A stretch of DNA of 64,000 nt from Pontibacter amylolyticus (GTDB taxonomy: Bacteria > Bacteroidota > Bacteroidia > Cytophagales > Hymenobacteraceae): NCBI RefSeq assembly GCF_014638845.1, contig NZ_BMFP01000003.1:62001-126000 (forward strand), written 5' to 3'. A model generated the notes under the pieces. It saw nothing but the letters and a program-made list of their open reading frames with translations, was not told where the DNA came from and made no database searches. Position numbers and translations under genes: made by a program. Numbering within the stretch: the first letter of the stretch is position 1; each line of letters opens with the position of its first letter. Positions 33,083 through 41,138 of this stretch are shown in pieces.

Positions 33083-34048
33083 ATGAAAAAATTTGCAATT
33101 GCGATACACGGAGGCGCAGAGACTATAACCCCCGGCGAGCTTGACAAGAAAAAGGAAGAGGCCTACAGGCAAGGTTTGGCAGATGCCCTGAAAGAGGGGT
33201 ATGACGTGCTTGAAAAAGGCGGCAGCGCCCTGGATGCCGTAGAAGCGGCTGTCAACAGCATGGAGCGTAACCCGATGTTTAACGCCGCACGGGGCGCCAG
33301 TCTGACCCAGCGGGGCGAGACGGAGTTTGACGCCGCCATCATGGACGGCAACACCCTTCGGGTGGGGGCTGTGGGCGGCGTGCGCTATGTGCAGCACCCG
33401 ATCAGTCTGGCTAAGGTAATCCTGCAGAAGTGCAAACACTGCCTGCTGGTAGGTACCGGTGCCGAGGAATTTGCCCTTGCCAACAACCTGCCACTCAAAG
33501 GACCGGAGTACTTCATAACACCTGAGAAAAGAGAGGCCTGGCTCGACAAGCAGCAGGAAAAGGCAGGGAAGAAAACCATGCCCGGCTCCATGACGGACAC
33601 GGTAGGTGCTGTTGCCCTGGACATCAACGGCAACCTGGCAGCGGCCACCTCCACCGGCGGACTGACTAACCAAATGAAAGGACGCGTCGGGGATACCCCC
33701 ATTATCGGCGGGGGCACCTTTGCCAACAACGAGGTATGCGCCGTGAGCTGCACCGGCGAGGGCGAAGCGATCATGCGCGGTGTGCTCGCACATGAGGTAT
33801 ACGCGATGATGAAGTATGCCGGCAACTCCTTGCAGGCGGCCACCGACAAAGCCATTCAGCTGCATGCCGATAAACTGCAGGGCGACAGGGGCATTCTATC
33901 GATGGACGCTGCCGGCAAGGCAGCCTTCGGGTTCAACACCGGCTTTATGAAACGGGGCTATTGGGCTGCAGAAGAAGAGCCCTTTGTGGCCTTGTGGGAG
34001 TCAGAAAAGCATAAGAAGCCTGTTAAGCTGAAGGAGATGGAAAAGTAG
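33083..34048 (+). CDS. iaaA: Isoaspartyl peptidase / L-asparaginase (Ntn hydrolase)
   Basis: A 321-residue precursor of the plant-type asparaginase family, self-cleaved before the nucleophile Thr173 in the motif DTVGAVALD, with the downstream GDTPIIGGGTFA and CTGEGE segments typical of the beta subunit. It hydrolyses beta-aspartyl dipeptides; here the natural substrate is probably beta-Asp-Arg released by cyanophycinase, fitting its position after cphA. No signal peptide (the N-terminus MKKFAIAIHGGAE is the domain itself), hence cytoplasmic. It ends before an unusual hairpin-rich intergenic region. Confidence 0.93.
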   Translation: MKKFAIAIHGGAETITPGELDKKKEEAYRQGLADALKEGYDVLEKGGSALDAVEAAVNSMERNPMFNAARGASLTQRGETEFDAAIMDGNTLRVGAVGGVRYVQHPISLAKVILQKCKHCLLVGTGAEEFALANNLPLKGPEYFITPEKREAWLDKQQEKAGKKTMPGSMTDTVGAVALDINGNLAAATSTGGLTNQMKGRVGDTPIIGGGTFANNEVCAVSCTGEGEAIMRGVLAHEVYAMMKYAGNSLQAATDKAIQLHADKLQGDRGILSMDAAGKAAFGFNTGFMKRGYWAAEEEPFVALWESEKHKKPVKLKEMEK

Positions 34049-34072
34049 TCTGAAACCAAGCACTGGCTATAC

Positions 34073-34120
34073 CTGCAAGGCATTGGCTGTATACCTGGGT
34101 ATATGGCCAATGCCTTGCAG
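34073..34120. repeat. Perfect 15 bp inverted repeat after iaaA
   Basis: CTGCAAGGCATTGGC and GCCAATGCCTTGCAG flank an 18-base loop that includes GTATACCTGGG. No T tract follows, so it may be an mRNA stabilising hairpin or a repeat element rather than a simple terminator. Confidence 0.8.
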
Positions 34121-34160
34121 CTTCGGAGAAGATATAGCTGACTTGGATGGGGATGGCTGA

Positions 34161-34515
34161 AGGTCTGAAGACCTGCGTGAACCGCTAGTGGTACATGGGG
34201 ATTAGGAAATCCCCTACCGTTTACTTCGGGATTTAAAAATCCCGAAGAGCCCTCAGATGCTGCAGGTTTACAAATCCACTCGAAACGAATCTCCCGACGA
34301 TGCTCTTTCGGACATCTGTGTCCGGAAGTATTTCTGATGGGGACATCCTTGTCCCCGTATACCTACAAAGCAGGCACATGAGCAACAGGCTCTTTCGGAT
34401 TTATCAATCCGAAAGCTAACGGTAGGGGATTCCCTAATCCCCGTATACCTGCTGACCTACGCACGGGGATGTGCACATTCCCAACAGAATGCTTCGGGAC
34501 ATGAATGTCCGAAAG
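34161..34515. repeat. REP-like cluster of about nine short palindromes
   Basis: Hairpins, arm positions: AGGTCT/AGACCT 34161-34174; GGGGATT/AATCCCC 34197-34214; CTTCGGGATTT/AAATCCCGAAG 34224-34247; CGGACA/TGTCCG 34309-34324; GGGGACA/TGTCCCC 34339-34356; CTTTCGGATT/AATCCGAAAG 34392-34415; GGGGATT/AATCCCC 34425-34442; GGGATGT/ACATTCCC near 34466-34482; GGACAT/ATGTCC 34497-34510. The blocks 34197-34250 and 34390-34443 are inverted copies of each other. This resembles bacterial REP/BIME arrays, which are usually mobilised by RAYT transposases; none is in the window. Confidence 0.8.
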
Positions 34516-34715
34516 AGCAAATAAGCATTTGAAAGAGCATTTAAAAAGATAAAGCCATTGGATGTTATACCCACTTTAATCTGCTATACCTGCCCCGTAC
34601 AAGATGCAATGATCTCGACGAGCAACTGTCTTTTGAAAAGCAATTCACCAACTGGAGCGAACTTGTAGCTCGTGTCTATACCTTCCTCCGCAGCTATACC
34701 TCCGGCACGAATAAC

Positions 34716-34738
34716 AGTATGAGCTACAAGCTCATACT
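34716..34738. repeat. Perfect 10 bp palindrome
   Basis: AGTATGAGCT and AGCTCATACT have a 3-base loop (ACA). The GAGCTACAAG part is also inverted relative to CTTGTAGCTC at 34662-34671. It is part of the same gene-free region and its function is unknown. Confidence 0.7.
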
Positions 34739-34833
34739 AGCAGTTAGTCTTTCTGAAACCTAAATACCCAGCACCAAACCAAGGGCTAGTCCCATACCTC
34801 ATTAAATTCTTAAAATTTATTTAGCCCCAAAGC

Positions 34834-34863
34834 TTGACTTTACGTAAACCCGTATTAACTTTG
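34834..34863 (+). promoter_or_regulatory. Bacteroidota-type promoter for the membrane protein/regulator operon
   Basis: TTG at 34834-34836, a 19 bp spacer, then TAACTTTG at 34856-34863 match the phylum consensus TTG-N19-TAnnTTTG. The -7 box overlaps the palindrome at 34858-34874, an arrangement expected for repression. Confidence 0.7.
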
Positions 34864-34874
34864 AAACTCAAAGT
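34858..34874. promoter_or_regulatory. 17 bp palindromic operator candidate (site 1)
   Basis: ACTTTGA-AAC-TCAAAGT is a perfect 7+3+7 palindrome followed by ACTTTA. It overlaps the -7 box and lies 9 bp before the ATG. The same palindrome occurs at 35841-35857. The most likely ligand is the winged-helix protein encoded at 35514. Confidence 0.7.
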
Positions 34875-34882
34875 ACTTTACC

Positions 34883-35506
34883 ATGAATCAGCAGCAAGAC
34901 CAGTTAGAAGCCCTGCATGAGATCCGCAACATCATGGATCGCTCTTCCCGCTTTATCTCCCTGAGCGGTTTGTCCGGCGTATTCGCGGGCTTGTCGGCCC
35001 TGGTGGGTGCAGCGGTGGTGAAGTGGTACTTCAGCCAGCACAACATTAATTACTACAGCGACCAGGCTTCGAACTTCAGTCGCCAGGATATTCTTTTTTT
35101 GCTGGCGGTGGCGATCGGCGTGCTAGTACTGGCCTTTGGAACGGCTACCTACTTTACGGCGCGCAATGCCCGCAAGAAAAACCAACGCACCTGGGACAAC
35201 CAATCGAAGCGGTTGCTGGTGAACCTGGCTATACCTTTAGCGACCGGTGGTGTGTTCTGTGCTATCCTGCTCTACCATGGCATCCTATACCTGGTGGCGC
35301 CTGCCATGCTGGTTTTTTATGGCCTGGCCCTGCTCAACGGCAGCAAGTATACCCTGGGCGATATCCGCTACCTGGGCATTATCGAGATCATCCTCGGCCT
35401 GGTGGCCTGCGTGTTTGTGGGCTATGGCCTGATGCTGTGGACGGTGGGCTTTGGCATGTTGCACATTGTGTATGGCGCGCTGGTGTACTTTAAATACGAA
35501 CGCTAG
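34883..35506 (+). CDS. Five- to six-helix membrane protein paired with a winged-helix regulator
   Basis: A 207-residue protein. A charged N-terminus (MNQQQDQLEALHEIRNIMDRSSRF) precedes hydrophobic segments at about residues 28-48, 70-92, 113-130, 134-150, 162-180 and 185-200. I do not know its activity. The gene directly before the ArsR/MarR-like regulator, with 7 bp between them, is a repeated arrangement in Bacteroidota as I remember it. It may sense a signal for the regulator. An operator-like palindrome overlaps its promoter. Confidence 0.75.
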   Translation: MNQQQDQLEALHEIRNIMDRSSRFISLSGLSGVFAGLSALVGAAVVKWYFSQHNINYYSDQASNFSRQDILFLLAVAIGVLVLAFGTATYFTARNARKKNQRTWDNQSKRLLVNLAIPLATGGVFCAILLYHGILYLVAPAMLVFYGLALLNGSKYTLGDIRYLGIIEIILGLVACVFVGYGLMLWTVGFGMLHIVYGALVYFKYER

Positions 35507-35513
35507 CAAACCG

Positions 35514-35822
35514 GTGAAAGAATACCTGGAAAATATAAACAAGGCCTTCGAGAGCAAGGCGCGGCTAGGCATTATGTCGGTGCTGCTGGTGGACGACAGG
35601 GTGGACTTCAACACACTGAAGGAAACCCTGCAACTGACCGACGGCAACCTGGCCAGTCACCTGCGGGCGCTGGAAGAGGCTAAATACCTGCAAGTGGAGA
35701 AGCAGTTCGTCGGGCGCAAACCCAACACCACCTACCAGGCAACAGAGGCAGGCCGCGAGGCTTTTAAAAGTCACCTGGACGCCCTGGAGCAACTGATTTT
35801 GAACAACAGACAAAGCGACTGA
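35514..35822 (+). CDS. Winged-helix transcriptional regulator
   Basis: A 102-residue protein using GTG at 35514, placed by homology to relatives that start with a K-E-Y-L/I-E-N-L/I-N-K-A-F-E-S pattern. Alternative upstream starts would overlap the previous gene. It holds a single winged helix: DDRVDFNTLKETLQLTDGNLASHLRALEEAKYLQVEKQFVGRKPNTTYQATEAGREAF, the recognition helix being around NLASHLRALEE. It looks like a small ArsR/MarR-type or PadR-like repressor. The two identical palindromes before this operon and before the next one make it a likely autoregulator that also controls the downstream membrane-protein genes. Confidence 0.85.
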   Translation: MKEYLENINKAFESKARLGIMSVLLVDDRVDFNTLKETLQLTDGNLASHLRALEEAKYLQVEKQFVGRKPNTTYQATEAGREAFKSHLDALEQLILNNRQSD

Positions 35823-35840
35823 TATTTTTTTTGTCGCTAC

Positions 35841-35857
35841 ACTTTGAACTTCAAAGT
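35841..35857. promoter_or_regulatory. 17 bp palindromic operator candidate (site 2)
   Basis: ACTTTGA-ACT-TCAAAGT followed by ACTTTA is the same arms and tail as at 34858-34874. It lies 48 bp before the start of the next membrane-protein gene. Confidence 0.7.
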
Positions 35858-35904
35858 ACTTTAATAATCAACAAAACAGACATACACACAAACACAAGAT
35901 CAAC

Positions 35905-36243
35905 ATGGTACAGCAAAACGACTTTCAAAAACAAAACGCACTTGCCGCCGCGGCAGGCCGACGCGCACTCACAGGCGCTGCCTTCGCCCTAGCCCTGATT
36001 GCCCTCTTTCTGGCTGGTGTGCAGCACCCTGATCCGGCCTGGGGCAAACTCTGGATGATCAGACCACTCCTTATTGTGCCCATGGCAGGCGCACTGAGTG
36101 GCTTCATCAACTACATGCTGCTCCACTATCACCGCAGGCTCGGCATACACAAGGCCATTGCCGTGGTGCTGAGCGCGCTGATCTACCTGGTAGGCCTTTG
36201 GCTGGGCTCTGTGCTGGGTCTGGCCGGTACGCTGTGGGACTAG
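35905..36243 (+). CDS. Small three-helix membrane protein
   Basis: A 112-residue protein with membrane segments at about residues 20-38, 52-70 and 82-106, rich in Ala and Leu. No family recognised. It is the first gene downstream of operator site 2 and starts a five-gene run of membrane proteins. Confidence 0.65.
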   Translation: MVQQNDFQKQNALAAAAGRRALTGAAFALALIALFLAGVQHPDPAWGKLWMIRPLLIVPMAGALSGFINYMLLHYHRRLGIHKAIAVVLSALIYLVGLWLGSVLGLAGTLWD

Positions 36244-36300
36244 GGCGCAGCAGTGGTCTGGCAAAATGATCTTCAAAAATAACCTTACAGGTATAGTCCC

Positions 36301-37542
36301 ATGAAAGAGCAAATACTATCGCACCTCGACAACCCCGGGCAGCTCGAGAAGCTGTACCGCGCCAACAAGTCTGGCTTCAAACAGGAGTTCAGCGGCATTT
36401 ACCCCCAGCTACAGGACAAGGCGCTGGCCGGCTTCTGGTACGAGCGACTGAATTACGAAACAGAGGATGTTTTCTGGCGCTTTAACCGGGAGTTCCTTTT
36501 CGTGATCATCGCCGCGCTGGTCGCAGGTATACTCGTCAAACTGCCGGCCATCTTCCCCATCAGCGAGGAATTCTACTACCCGCGCAACCTCAGCTTTTTT
36601 GTGCTTCCGCCCCTGATGGCCTACTTCGCTTGGCGGAACAAACTGCCGGCAAACCGGATCGCATTTATCACTGCCATCACGGTTGTTTGCGCCCTTTACA
36701 TCAACCTGCTGCCCGACAACCAGAGCGACACGCTGGTGCTGGCCTGCATCCACCTGCCTTTGCTGCTGTGGGTGCTGCTAGGGGTTTCGTATACGGGTCG
36801 GGAACTGCACCTGGCCGACAAGCGACTCAGCTTCCTGCGCTTCAACGGCGACCTGGCTGTGATGTCGGCACTTTTGGTGATAGCCGGTGGGATGCTGACA
36901 GGTATAACGATCGGCCTGTTTGCGCTGATCGGGCTCCGGATAGAGGAGTTTTACTTTGAGTACATCGTCGCCTTTGGATTGCCGGCAGTTCCCATCGTAG
37001 CCGCCTACCTGACCCAGAACAACCCGCAGTTGGTCAACAAGGTGTCGCCGCTTATCGCCCGCATCTTCAGTCCGCTGGTGCTGGTCATGCTGGTGATCTA
37101 CCTGGGGGCCATCATTTACTCTGGCAAAGACCCTTACAACGACCGTGAGTTTCTGCTGCTCTTCAACGTGCTCCTGATCGGGGTGATGGCGCTGATCTTT
37201 TTCTCGGTGGCGGAGAGCTCGGGCAAGTCGGGGGCGCGCTCGGAGGTATGGGTGCTGCTCCTGCTCTCAGTGGTGACGGTGGTGGTGAATGGCATCGCGC
37301 TGTCGGCCATTTCATTCCGTATTTCGGAGTGGGGCATTACGCCAAACCGAGTGGCCGTGATGGGCGGCAACGTGCTCATGCTGGTGCACCTGCTCATCGT
37401 GTCGGTCATGCTGTGGAAGGCTGCTACTCGTAAGGCAGCCGTCACCGAGGTAGGTCGCTCCATCGTGCTCTACATTCCGGTGTACTTTGCCTGGACCATC
37501 ATGGTCGTGTTTCTCTTCCCGCTCATCTTCGGGTTCGAATAG
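36301..37542 (+). CDS. DUF4153-family polytopic membrane protein
   Basis: A 413-residue protein with a soluble N-terminal 60 residues (helical, ending YERLNYETEDVFWRFNREF) and about 11 membrane helices. The N-terminal helix-rich part followed by regularly spaced hydrophobic segments fits DUF4153. Function unknown. It lies 57 bp after the previous gene and 42 bp before the next, so an operon under operator site 2 is likely. Confidence 0.75.
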   Translation: MKEQILSHLDNPGQLEKLYRANKSGFKQEFSGIYPQLQDKALAGFWYERLNYETEDVFWRFNREFLFVIIAALVAGILVKLPAIFPISEEFYYPRNLSFFVLPPLMAYFAWRNKLPANRIAFITAITVVCALYINLLPDNQSDTLVLACIHLPLLLWVLLGVSYTGRELHLADKRLSFLRFNGDLAVMSALLVIAGGMLTGITIGLFALIGLRIEEFYFEYIVAFGLPAVPIVAAYLTQNNPQLVNKVSPLIARIFSPLVLVMLVIYLGAIIYSGKDPYNDREFLLLFNVLLIGVMALIFFSVAESSGKSGARSEVWVLLLLSVVTVVVNGIALSAISFRISEWGITPNRVAVMGGNVLMLVHLLIVSVMLWKAATRKAAVTEVGRSIVLYIPVYFAWTIMVVFLFPLIFGFE

Positions 37543-37584
37543 TAAGCAGTAAAAATTCTCTTCATCATAAACCAAAAACACATC

Positions 37585-37872
37585 ATGGAAAAAACATTGC
37601 AAATCGGGAGTGTGGTCAGCTGGCTGTTTGGCTTCCTCTTTCTGGCTATCGGGTTCATCAACACTTTTTGGGGCAATGACGCCGGGTATGGCCTGTTCAT
37701 CATCCTGCTGTCATTCGTTTACTTTCCTCCCATGACGGATATTCTGCGGGAGTCAACAGGCTTTTCCATTCCGTTGGCGGCCAAGGTCATCCTGGGTATC
37801 TTTATCATCTGGTCTGCGTTGGGCGTGGCCGAACTGTTTGACAAGATCGACCTGATGCTGCTTGATTTTTAA
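37585..37872 (+). CDS. Small membrane protein (paralogue of 38226 gene)
   Basis: A 95-residue protein with three hydrophobic segments (about 9-27, 32-52, 66-85). Shares the pattern LLS-F/L-VY-F/L-PP...FSIP-x-A-x-K-V/I-ILGI with the protein at 38226-38504, so the two are tandem paralogues. Function unknown. Confidence 0.65.
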   Translation: MEKTLQIGSVVSWLFGFLFLAIGFINTFWGNDAGYGLFIILLSFVYFPPMTDILRESTGFSIPLAAKVILGIFIIWSALGVAELFDKIDLMLLDF

Positions 37873-37923
37873 CATTACAGGAATCAGGAAAACAAACCAC
37901 TTTCATCATAAACTAAAACAGAT

Positions 37924-38214
37924 ATGGTAACGCAAAACAAAAGACTTATCGGCATAGTGCTCACAGTAGTAGGCCTGCTACTCATTCCGCTTATCGCCAT
38001 GCAGTTCACCAGCGAAGTAGACTGGGATCTGCGTGATTTTGTGATCATGGGCATTCTGCTGCTCGGCACGGGGCTCGCGGCTGAACTCGTGCTCCGAAAA
38101 GTTAAAAACACCGAGTCGCGGCTCGTCCTCATCGGGCTCATTCTACTGGCCTTATTCCTCATTTGGGCGGAACTGGCAGTGGGTATTTTCGGAACTCCAT
38201 TTGCAGGCAGTTAA
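37924..38214 (+). CDS. Small membrane protein
   Basis: A 96-residue protein with three hydrophobic segments (about 8-26, 40-58, 68-88) and a short charged linker (RKVKNTESR). No family recognised. It is sandwiched between the two paralogous small membrane proteins. Confidence 0.6.
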   Translation: MVTQNKRLIGIVLTVVGLLLIPLIAMQFTSEVDWDLRDFVIMGILLLGTGLAAELVLRKVKNTESRLVLIGLILLALFLIWAELAVGIFGTPFAGS

Positions 38215-38225
38215 ACAGCAGCACT

Positions 38226-38504
38226 ATGAAAGCCCATACCTTGACCTATCCCCTGCTCGGCTGGTTTTTCGGCCTGGTGGTCGCGGCCGTTGGTGTCCTG
38301 AACCTGGTGCTGGTGCATCCTGTGCCAGGTATAGCCTACCTATTGCTCTCGCTCGTCTATCTCCCTCCGGCCAACGACCTCCTGAAGCGACATCTGAACT
38401 TCTCTATACCTGTGGCGGTTAAAATCATTCTGGCCATCGTGTTGTTTATGTTCACACTGGGCGTAAGCGACCTGGGCGATATGCTGGACAAAGCGCTTCT
38501 TTAA
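38226..38504 (+). CDS. Small membrane protein (paralogue of 37585 gene)
   Basis: A 92-residue protein from ATG 38226, 11 bp after the previous stop. It has three membrane segments and the LVYLPPANDLL...FSIPVAVKIILAIVLF stretch that aligns to 37585-37872. It is the last gene of the run and is followed by a GC-rich hairpin. Confidence 0.65.
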   Translation: MKAHTLTYPLLGWFFGLVVAAVGVLNLVLVHPVPGIAYLLLSLVYLPPANDLLKRHLNFSIPVAVKIILAIVLFMFTLGVSDLGDMLDKALL

Positions 38505-38526
38505 GAACATCCGGCACGACATAAAC

Positions 38527-38566
38527 GGGGCGGTTTACGGCAAAAGCTGTGAGCCGCCCCATTTTA
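38527..38566 (+). terminator. Terminator of the membrane-protein operon
   Basis: GGGGCGG / CCGCCCC arms with a 20-base loop are followed by ATTTTAT. Confidence 0.65.
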
Positions 38567-38645
38567 TAACAGAATTTGCTATGGATGCTTGACACATGGC
38601 CGTATCTTTACGGTAGAAAATTGATTGATCAAAAGACAATTTTAA

Positions 38646-39659
38646 ATGGACAGAATAACAACTGATATATGCATTGTGGGTGCAGGACCTGTGGGACTGT
38701 TCGCAGTGTTTGAGGCAGGCCTGCTGAAAATGCGCTGCCACGTAGTAGATGCCCTGCCGGTGGTAGGCGGACAGCTATCTGAAATATACCCGAAAAAACC
38801 GATCTACGATATACCTGGCTTCCCGTCGATTCTGGCTGGCGAACTGGTAGACAACCTGATGAAGCAGATCGAGCCCTTCCACCCGACCTTTACCTTGGGT
38901 GAGCGCGTGGAAGAACTCGACAAACAAGAGGACGGCTCGTTCATTGTGCGCACTTCCGAAGGCACCGAGATCGCCTGCAAGGTAGTGGCCATTGCCGGCG
39001 GACTGGGTTCGTTTGAGCCGCGCAAGCCGGCCATCGACAGCCTGGAGAACTTTGAAGGCAAAGGCGTGACCTACATGGTACGCGACCCGGAGCTGTTCCG
39101 CAGCAAGAAAGTAGTGCTGGCCGGTGGCGGCGACTCTGCCCTGGACTGGGCGATCTACCTGGCCGGTGTGGCTGAAGAACTGACGCTCGTTCACCGTGGC
39201 TCTACCTTCCGGGGAGCGCCCGAGTCGGCGGAAAAAGTGCTGACCATGGCCGAGGAAGGACAGATCAAGCTGCTGCTCAAGTCGAACGTGACGGAGGTGC
39301 AGGGCAATGGCAAATTGGACGTTGTAACCGTACTCATCGACAATAAAGATGAGTATAAGATCGAGACCGATTACTTCATTCCGCTTTTCGGTCTGGTGCC
39401 AAAACTTGGGCCGCTCGAGAACTGGGGACTGGAGCTGGAGAAGGGCGCCATCGTGGTGAACACCGTGGACTACTCTACCAACATTCCGGGCGTGTACGCC
39501 ATCGGCGACATCAACACCTATCCGGGCAAGTTGAAGCTGATCCTGTGCGGTTTCCACGAGTCGGCCTTAATGGCACAGAGCGCTTACAACATTATCTATC
39601 CGGACAAGAAGTTTGTGCTCAAGTACACCACCGTGAACGGCATACAGGAGCTAAGCTAA
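38646..39659 (+). CDS. Ferredoxin--NADP(+) reductase, thioredoxin-reductase-like type
   Basis: A 337-residue flavoprotein. An FAD-binding GAGPVG is at residues 12-17, and an NADPH-binding GGGDSALDWA is at about 160-170. The C-terminal FAD motif VYAIGDINTYPGKLKLI is present. It lacks the CxxC of thioredoxin reductases, which with its length points to the YumC-type ferredoxin reductase. Its stop overlaps the ATG of the ferredoxin gene (TAATG), so reductase and ferredoxin are made together. It probably supplies low-potential electrons for biosynthetic or redox enzymes. Confidence 0.92.
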   Translation: MDRITTDICIVGAGPVGLFAVFEAGLLKMRCHVVDALPVVGGQLSEIYPKKPIYDIPGFPSILAGELVDNLMKQIEPFHPTFTLGERVEELDKQEDGSFIVRTSEGTEIACKVVAIAGGLGSFEPRKPAIDSLENFEGKGVTYMVRDPELFRSKKVVLAGGGDSALDWAIYLAGVAEELTLVHRGSTFRGAPESAEKVLTMAEEGQIKLLLKSNVTEVQGNGKLDVVTVLIDNKDEYKIETDYFIPLFGLVPKLGPLENWGLELEKGAIVVNTVDYSTNIPGVYAIGDINTYPGKLKLILCGFHESALMAQSAYNIIYPDKKFVLKYTTVNGIQELS

Positions 39660-39982
39660 TGGAGGAGCTGATCAACATACACGTGGAGCTGCCCGACGGT
39701 AGCCGCGTAACCCTGGAAGCCCCTACCGACATGGGCCTTTCGGTAATGGAAGTGATGAAGGCCAACGAGCTGGACGTGCCGGCCATTTGTGGCGGCATGG
39801 CCATCTGCGCCACCTGCCACGTGGAGGTGCTGCAGAGCGGCGAGTTGCCCGAGCCCGGCGACGACGAAGCCTACATGCTCGAGACACTGCCACACGCCAC
39901 CGCAACCAGCCGCCTTTCCTGCCAACTACGCGTAAACCCCGACCTCGATGGCCTGGTGGTGCGCCTGATGCCGGAAGCCTAA
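39659..39982 (+). CDS. 2Fe-2S ferredoxin
   Basis: A 107-residue adrenodoxin/plant-type ferredoxin with ligands Cys44, Cys50, Cys53 and Cys88 (C-x5-C-x2-C ... C) in the order CGGMAICATCHVEV ... LSCQL. The ATG at 39659 overlaps the stop of the reductase gene; an earlier start would lie inside that gene. It is the likely partner of the adjacent reductase. Confidence 0.93.
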   Translation: MEELINIHVELPDGSRVTLEAPTDMGLSVMEVMKANELDVPAICGGMAICATCHVEVLQSGELPEPGDDEAYMLETLPHATATSRLSCQLRVNPDLDGLVVRLMPEA

Positions 39983-40010
39983 GCGCTATACCTTATACCT
40001 GAAAATCCGG

Positions 40011-40042
40011 AAAGCCATACCTGTAAAGGGTATGGCTTTTTT
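40011..40042. terminator. Bidirectional terminator
   Basis: Perfect 11 bp arms AAAGCCATACC / GGTATGGCTTT with a 7-base loop and a T run. It serves the ferredoxin operon and the convergent AraC gene, and its stem contains the GGTAT part of the over-represented word. Confidence 0.85.
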
Positions 40043-40091
40043 GTTTGCGCTATACCTGAAGCCCCTTCAGCATGATGTTGCTTGCTATACA

Positions 40092-40925
40092 TTAGACAGG
40101 AAAAATCCGCTCCTTGGCTTGTTTCTGGAACTGCTCCGGCGTCTGTCCGGTCATTTTTTTGAAGAACCTGCTGAAGTAGGATCTGTCATCAAAACCAAGG
40201 CCGTAGCCCACTTCCTGTATCGTCTTTGCGCTGGCGACAAGCTGCTGCCTGGCCTCCACTACCAGGCGCTCCTGCAACAACTGCGTGATTGTTTTTCCGG
40301 TCTTTTGCTTCAGGATCTGGTTCAGACGTTTGGGTGTGATGTTCAGTTTATCGGCATAGAACGCCACTGTTTTCTCTTCCCTGAAGTGGTGCTCCAGCAG
40401 CAGCAGGAAATGGTATACCCGTTTCTCATTAAGCCCCTGTCTGGTTAAGGTCTGTACCTTATACTGCATTAGCTTCAATAAAAATGCCTTCAGCAGCGCT
40501 TTAAGCACCAGGAAATTCTCTTGCTGCTGCTCATACTCGTCTTTGATGATCCAAAGAATGCTCTCCAACGTAACGGCCATGTCCTCTTCCAGCAAGATGG
40601 TGGAGAAGTTACCCGCGCCTTTCCCAAGAAAAAGCCTGATCACATCCAGCGAAAATTCCTTTACCTCATAGTCCAGCACCGATTTATGAAAGGCGATCAG
40701 CGTTCCTTTTTTGCCGGATTTTCTGGGGCGTGGGGAGCGGTTAGCCGGAATCAGGTATAGCCAGTCTCCTTTCACGCGGGGAGTACCCTCTTGTATAAAA
40801 TGGATAGGCTCCTCATCCTTCAGCCAGGCAATTTCAAAGTAATCTTCCCGAGCAGGACTTTGAAGGTACGCGGTCAGCGGGGCGTCCAACGGGCTTATAA
40901 AAAACAGTTCCTTTTCCGGGCTCAT
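40092..40925 (-). CDS. AraC-family transcriptional regulator
   Basis: A 277-residue regulator with an N-terminal ligand-type domain of mixed beta structure and a C-terminal AraC pair of helix-turn-helix motifs (about residues 170-275; FYADKLNITPKRLNQILKQKTG and IQEVGYGLGFDDRSYFSRFFKKMTGQTPEQF). It is divergent from the aldehyde dehydrogenase gene with 213 bp between starts, so it is probably its aldehyde- or alcohol-responsive activator. Confidence 0.92.
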   Translation of the reverse strand: MSPEKELFFISPLDAPLTAYLQSPAREDYFEIAWLKDEEPIHFIQEGTPRVKGDWLYLIPANRSPRPRKSGKKGTLIAFHKSVLDYEVKEFSLDVIRLFLGKGAGNFSTILLEEDMAVTLESILWIIKDEYEQQQENFLVLKALLKAFLLKLMQYKVQTLTRQGLNEKRVYHFLLLLEHHFREEKTVAFYADKLNITPKRLNQILKQKTGKTITQLLQERLVVEARQQLVASAKTIQEVGYGLGFDDRSYFSRFFKKMTGQTPEQFQKQAKERIFPV

Positions 40926-41063
40926 AGGCTATCAGGCTTTTCGTAACATCTGGCAACACTTACTCTGGCGGTTTCCTAAGCTATACCTTGCTATTTTTCA
41001 GTAATTTCCCTTTTGTCCTACCTTATGGGTACTCTGTACTACCCCCTGCGCCTGGTATTGTTG

Positions 41064-41071
41064 TAAATTTG
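41064..41071 (+). promoter_or_regulatory. Candidate -7 box of the aldehyde dehydrogenase gene
   Basis: TAAATTTG fits TAnnTTTG, 68 bp before the ATG. No -33 TTG at the usual distance, which suits an activator-dependent promoter (AraC gene divergent). Confidence 0.5.
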
Positions 41072-41138
41072 TAACAGATGCAGAGACAGTGGCATGCCGC
41101 ACTTAAATATATTCAAACACATTTAAAGATATAAAATT

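Noticed and set aside
34049-34882. CRISPR array
   Set aside because: The palindromes here vary in sequence and spacing and have no constant direct repeat with unique spacers. No cas genes are present.
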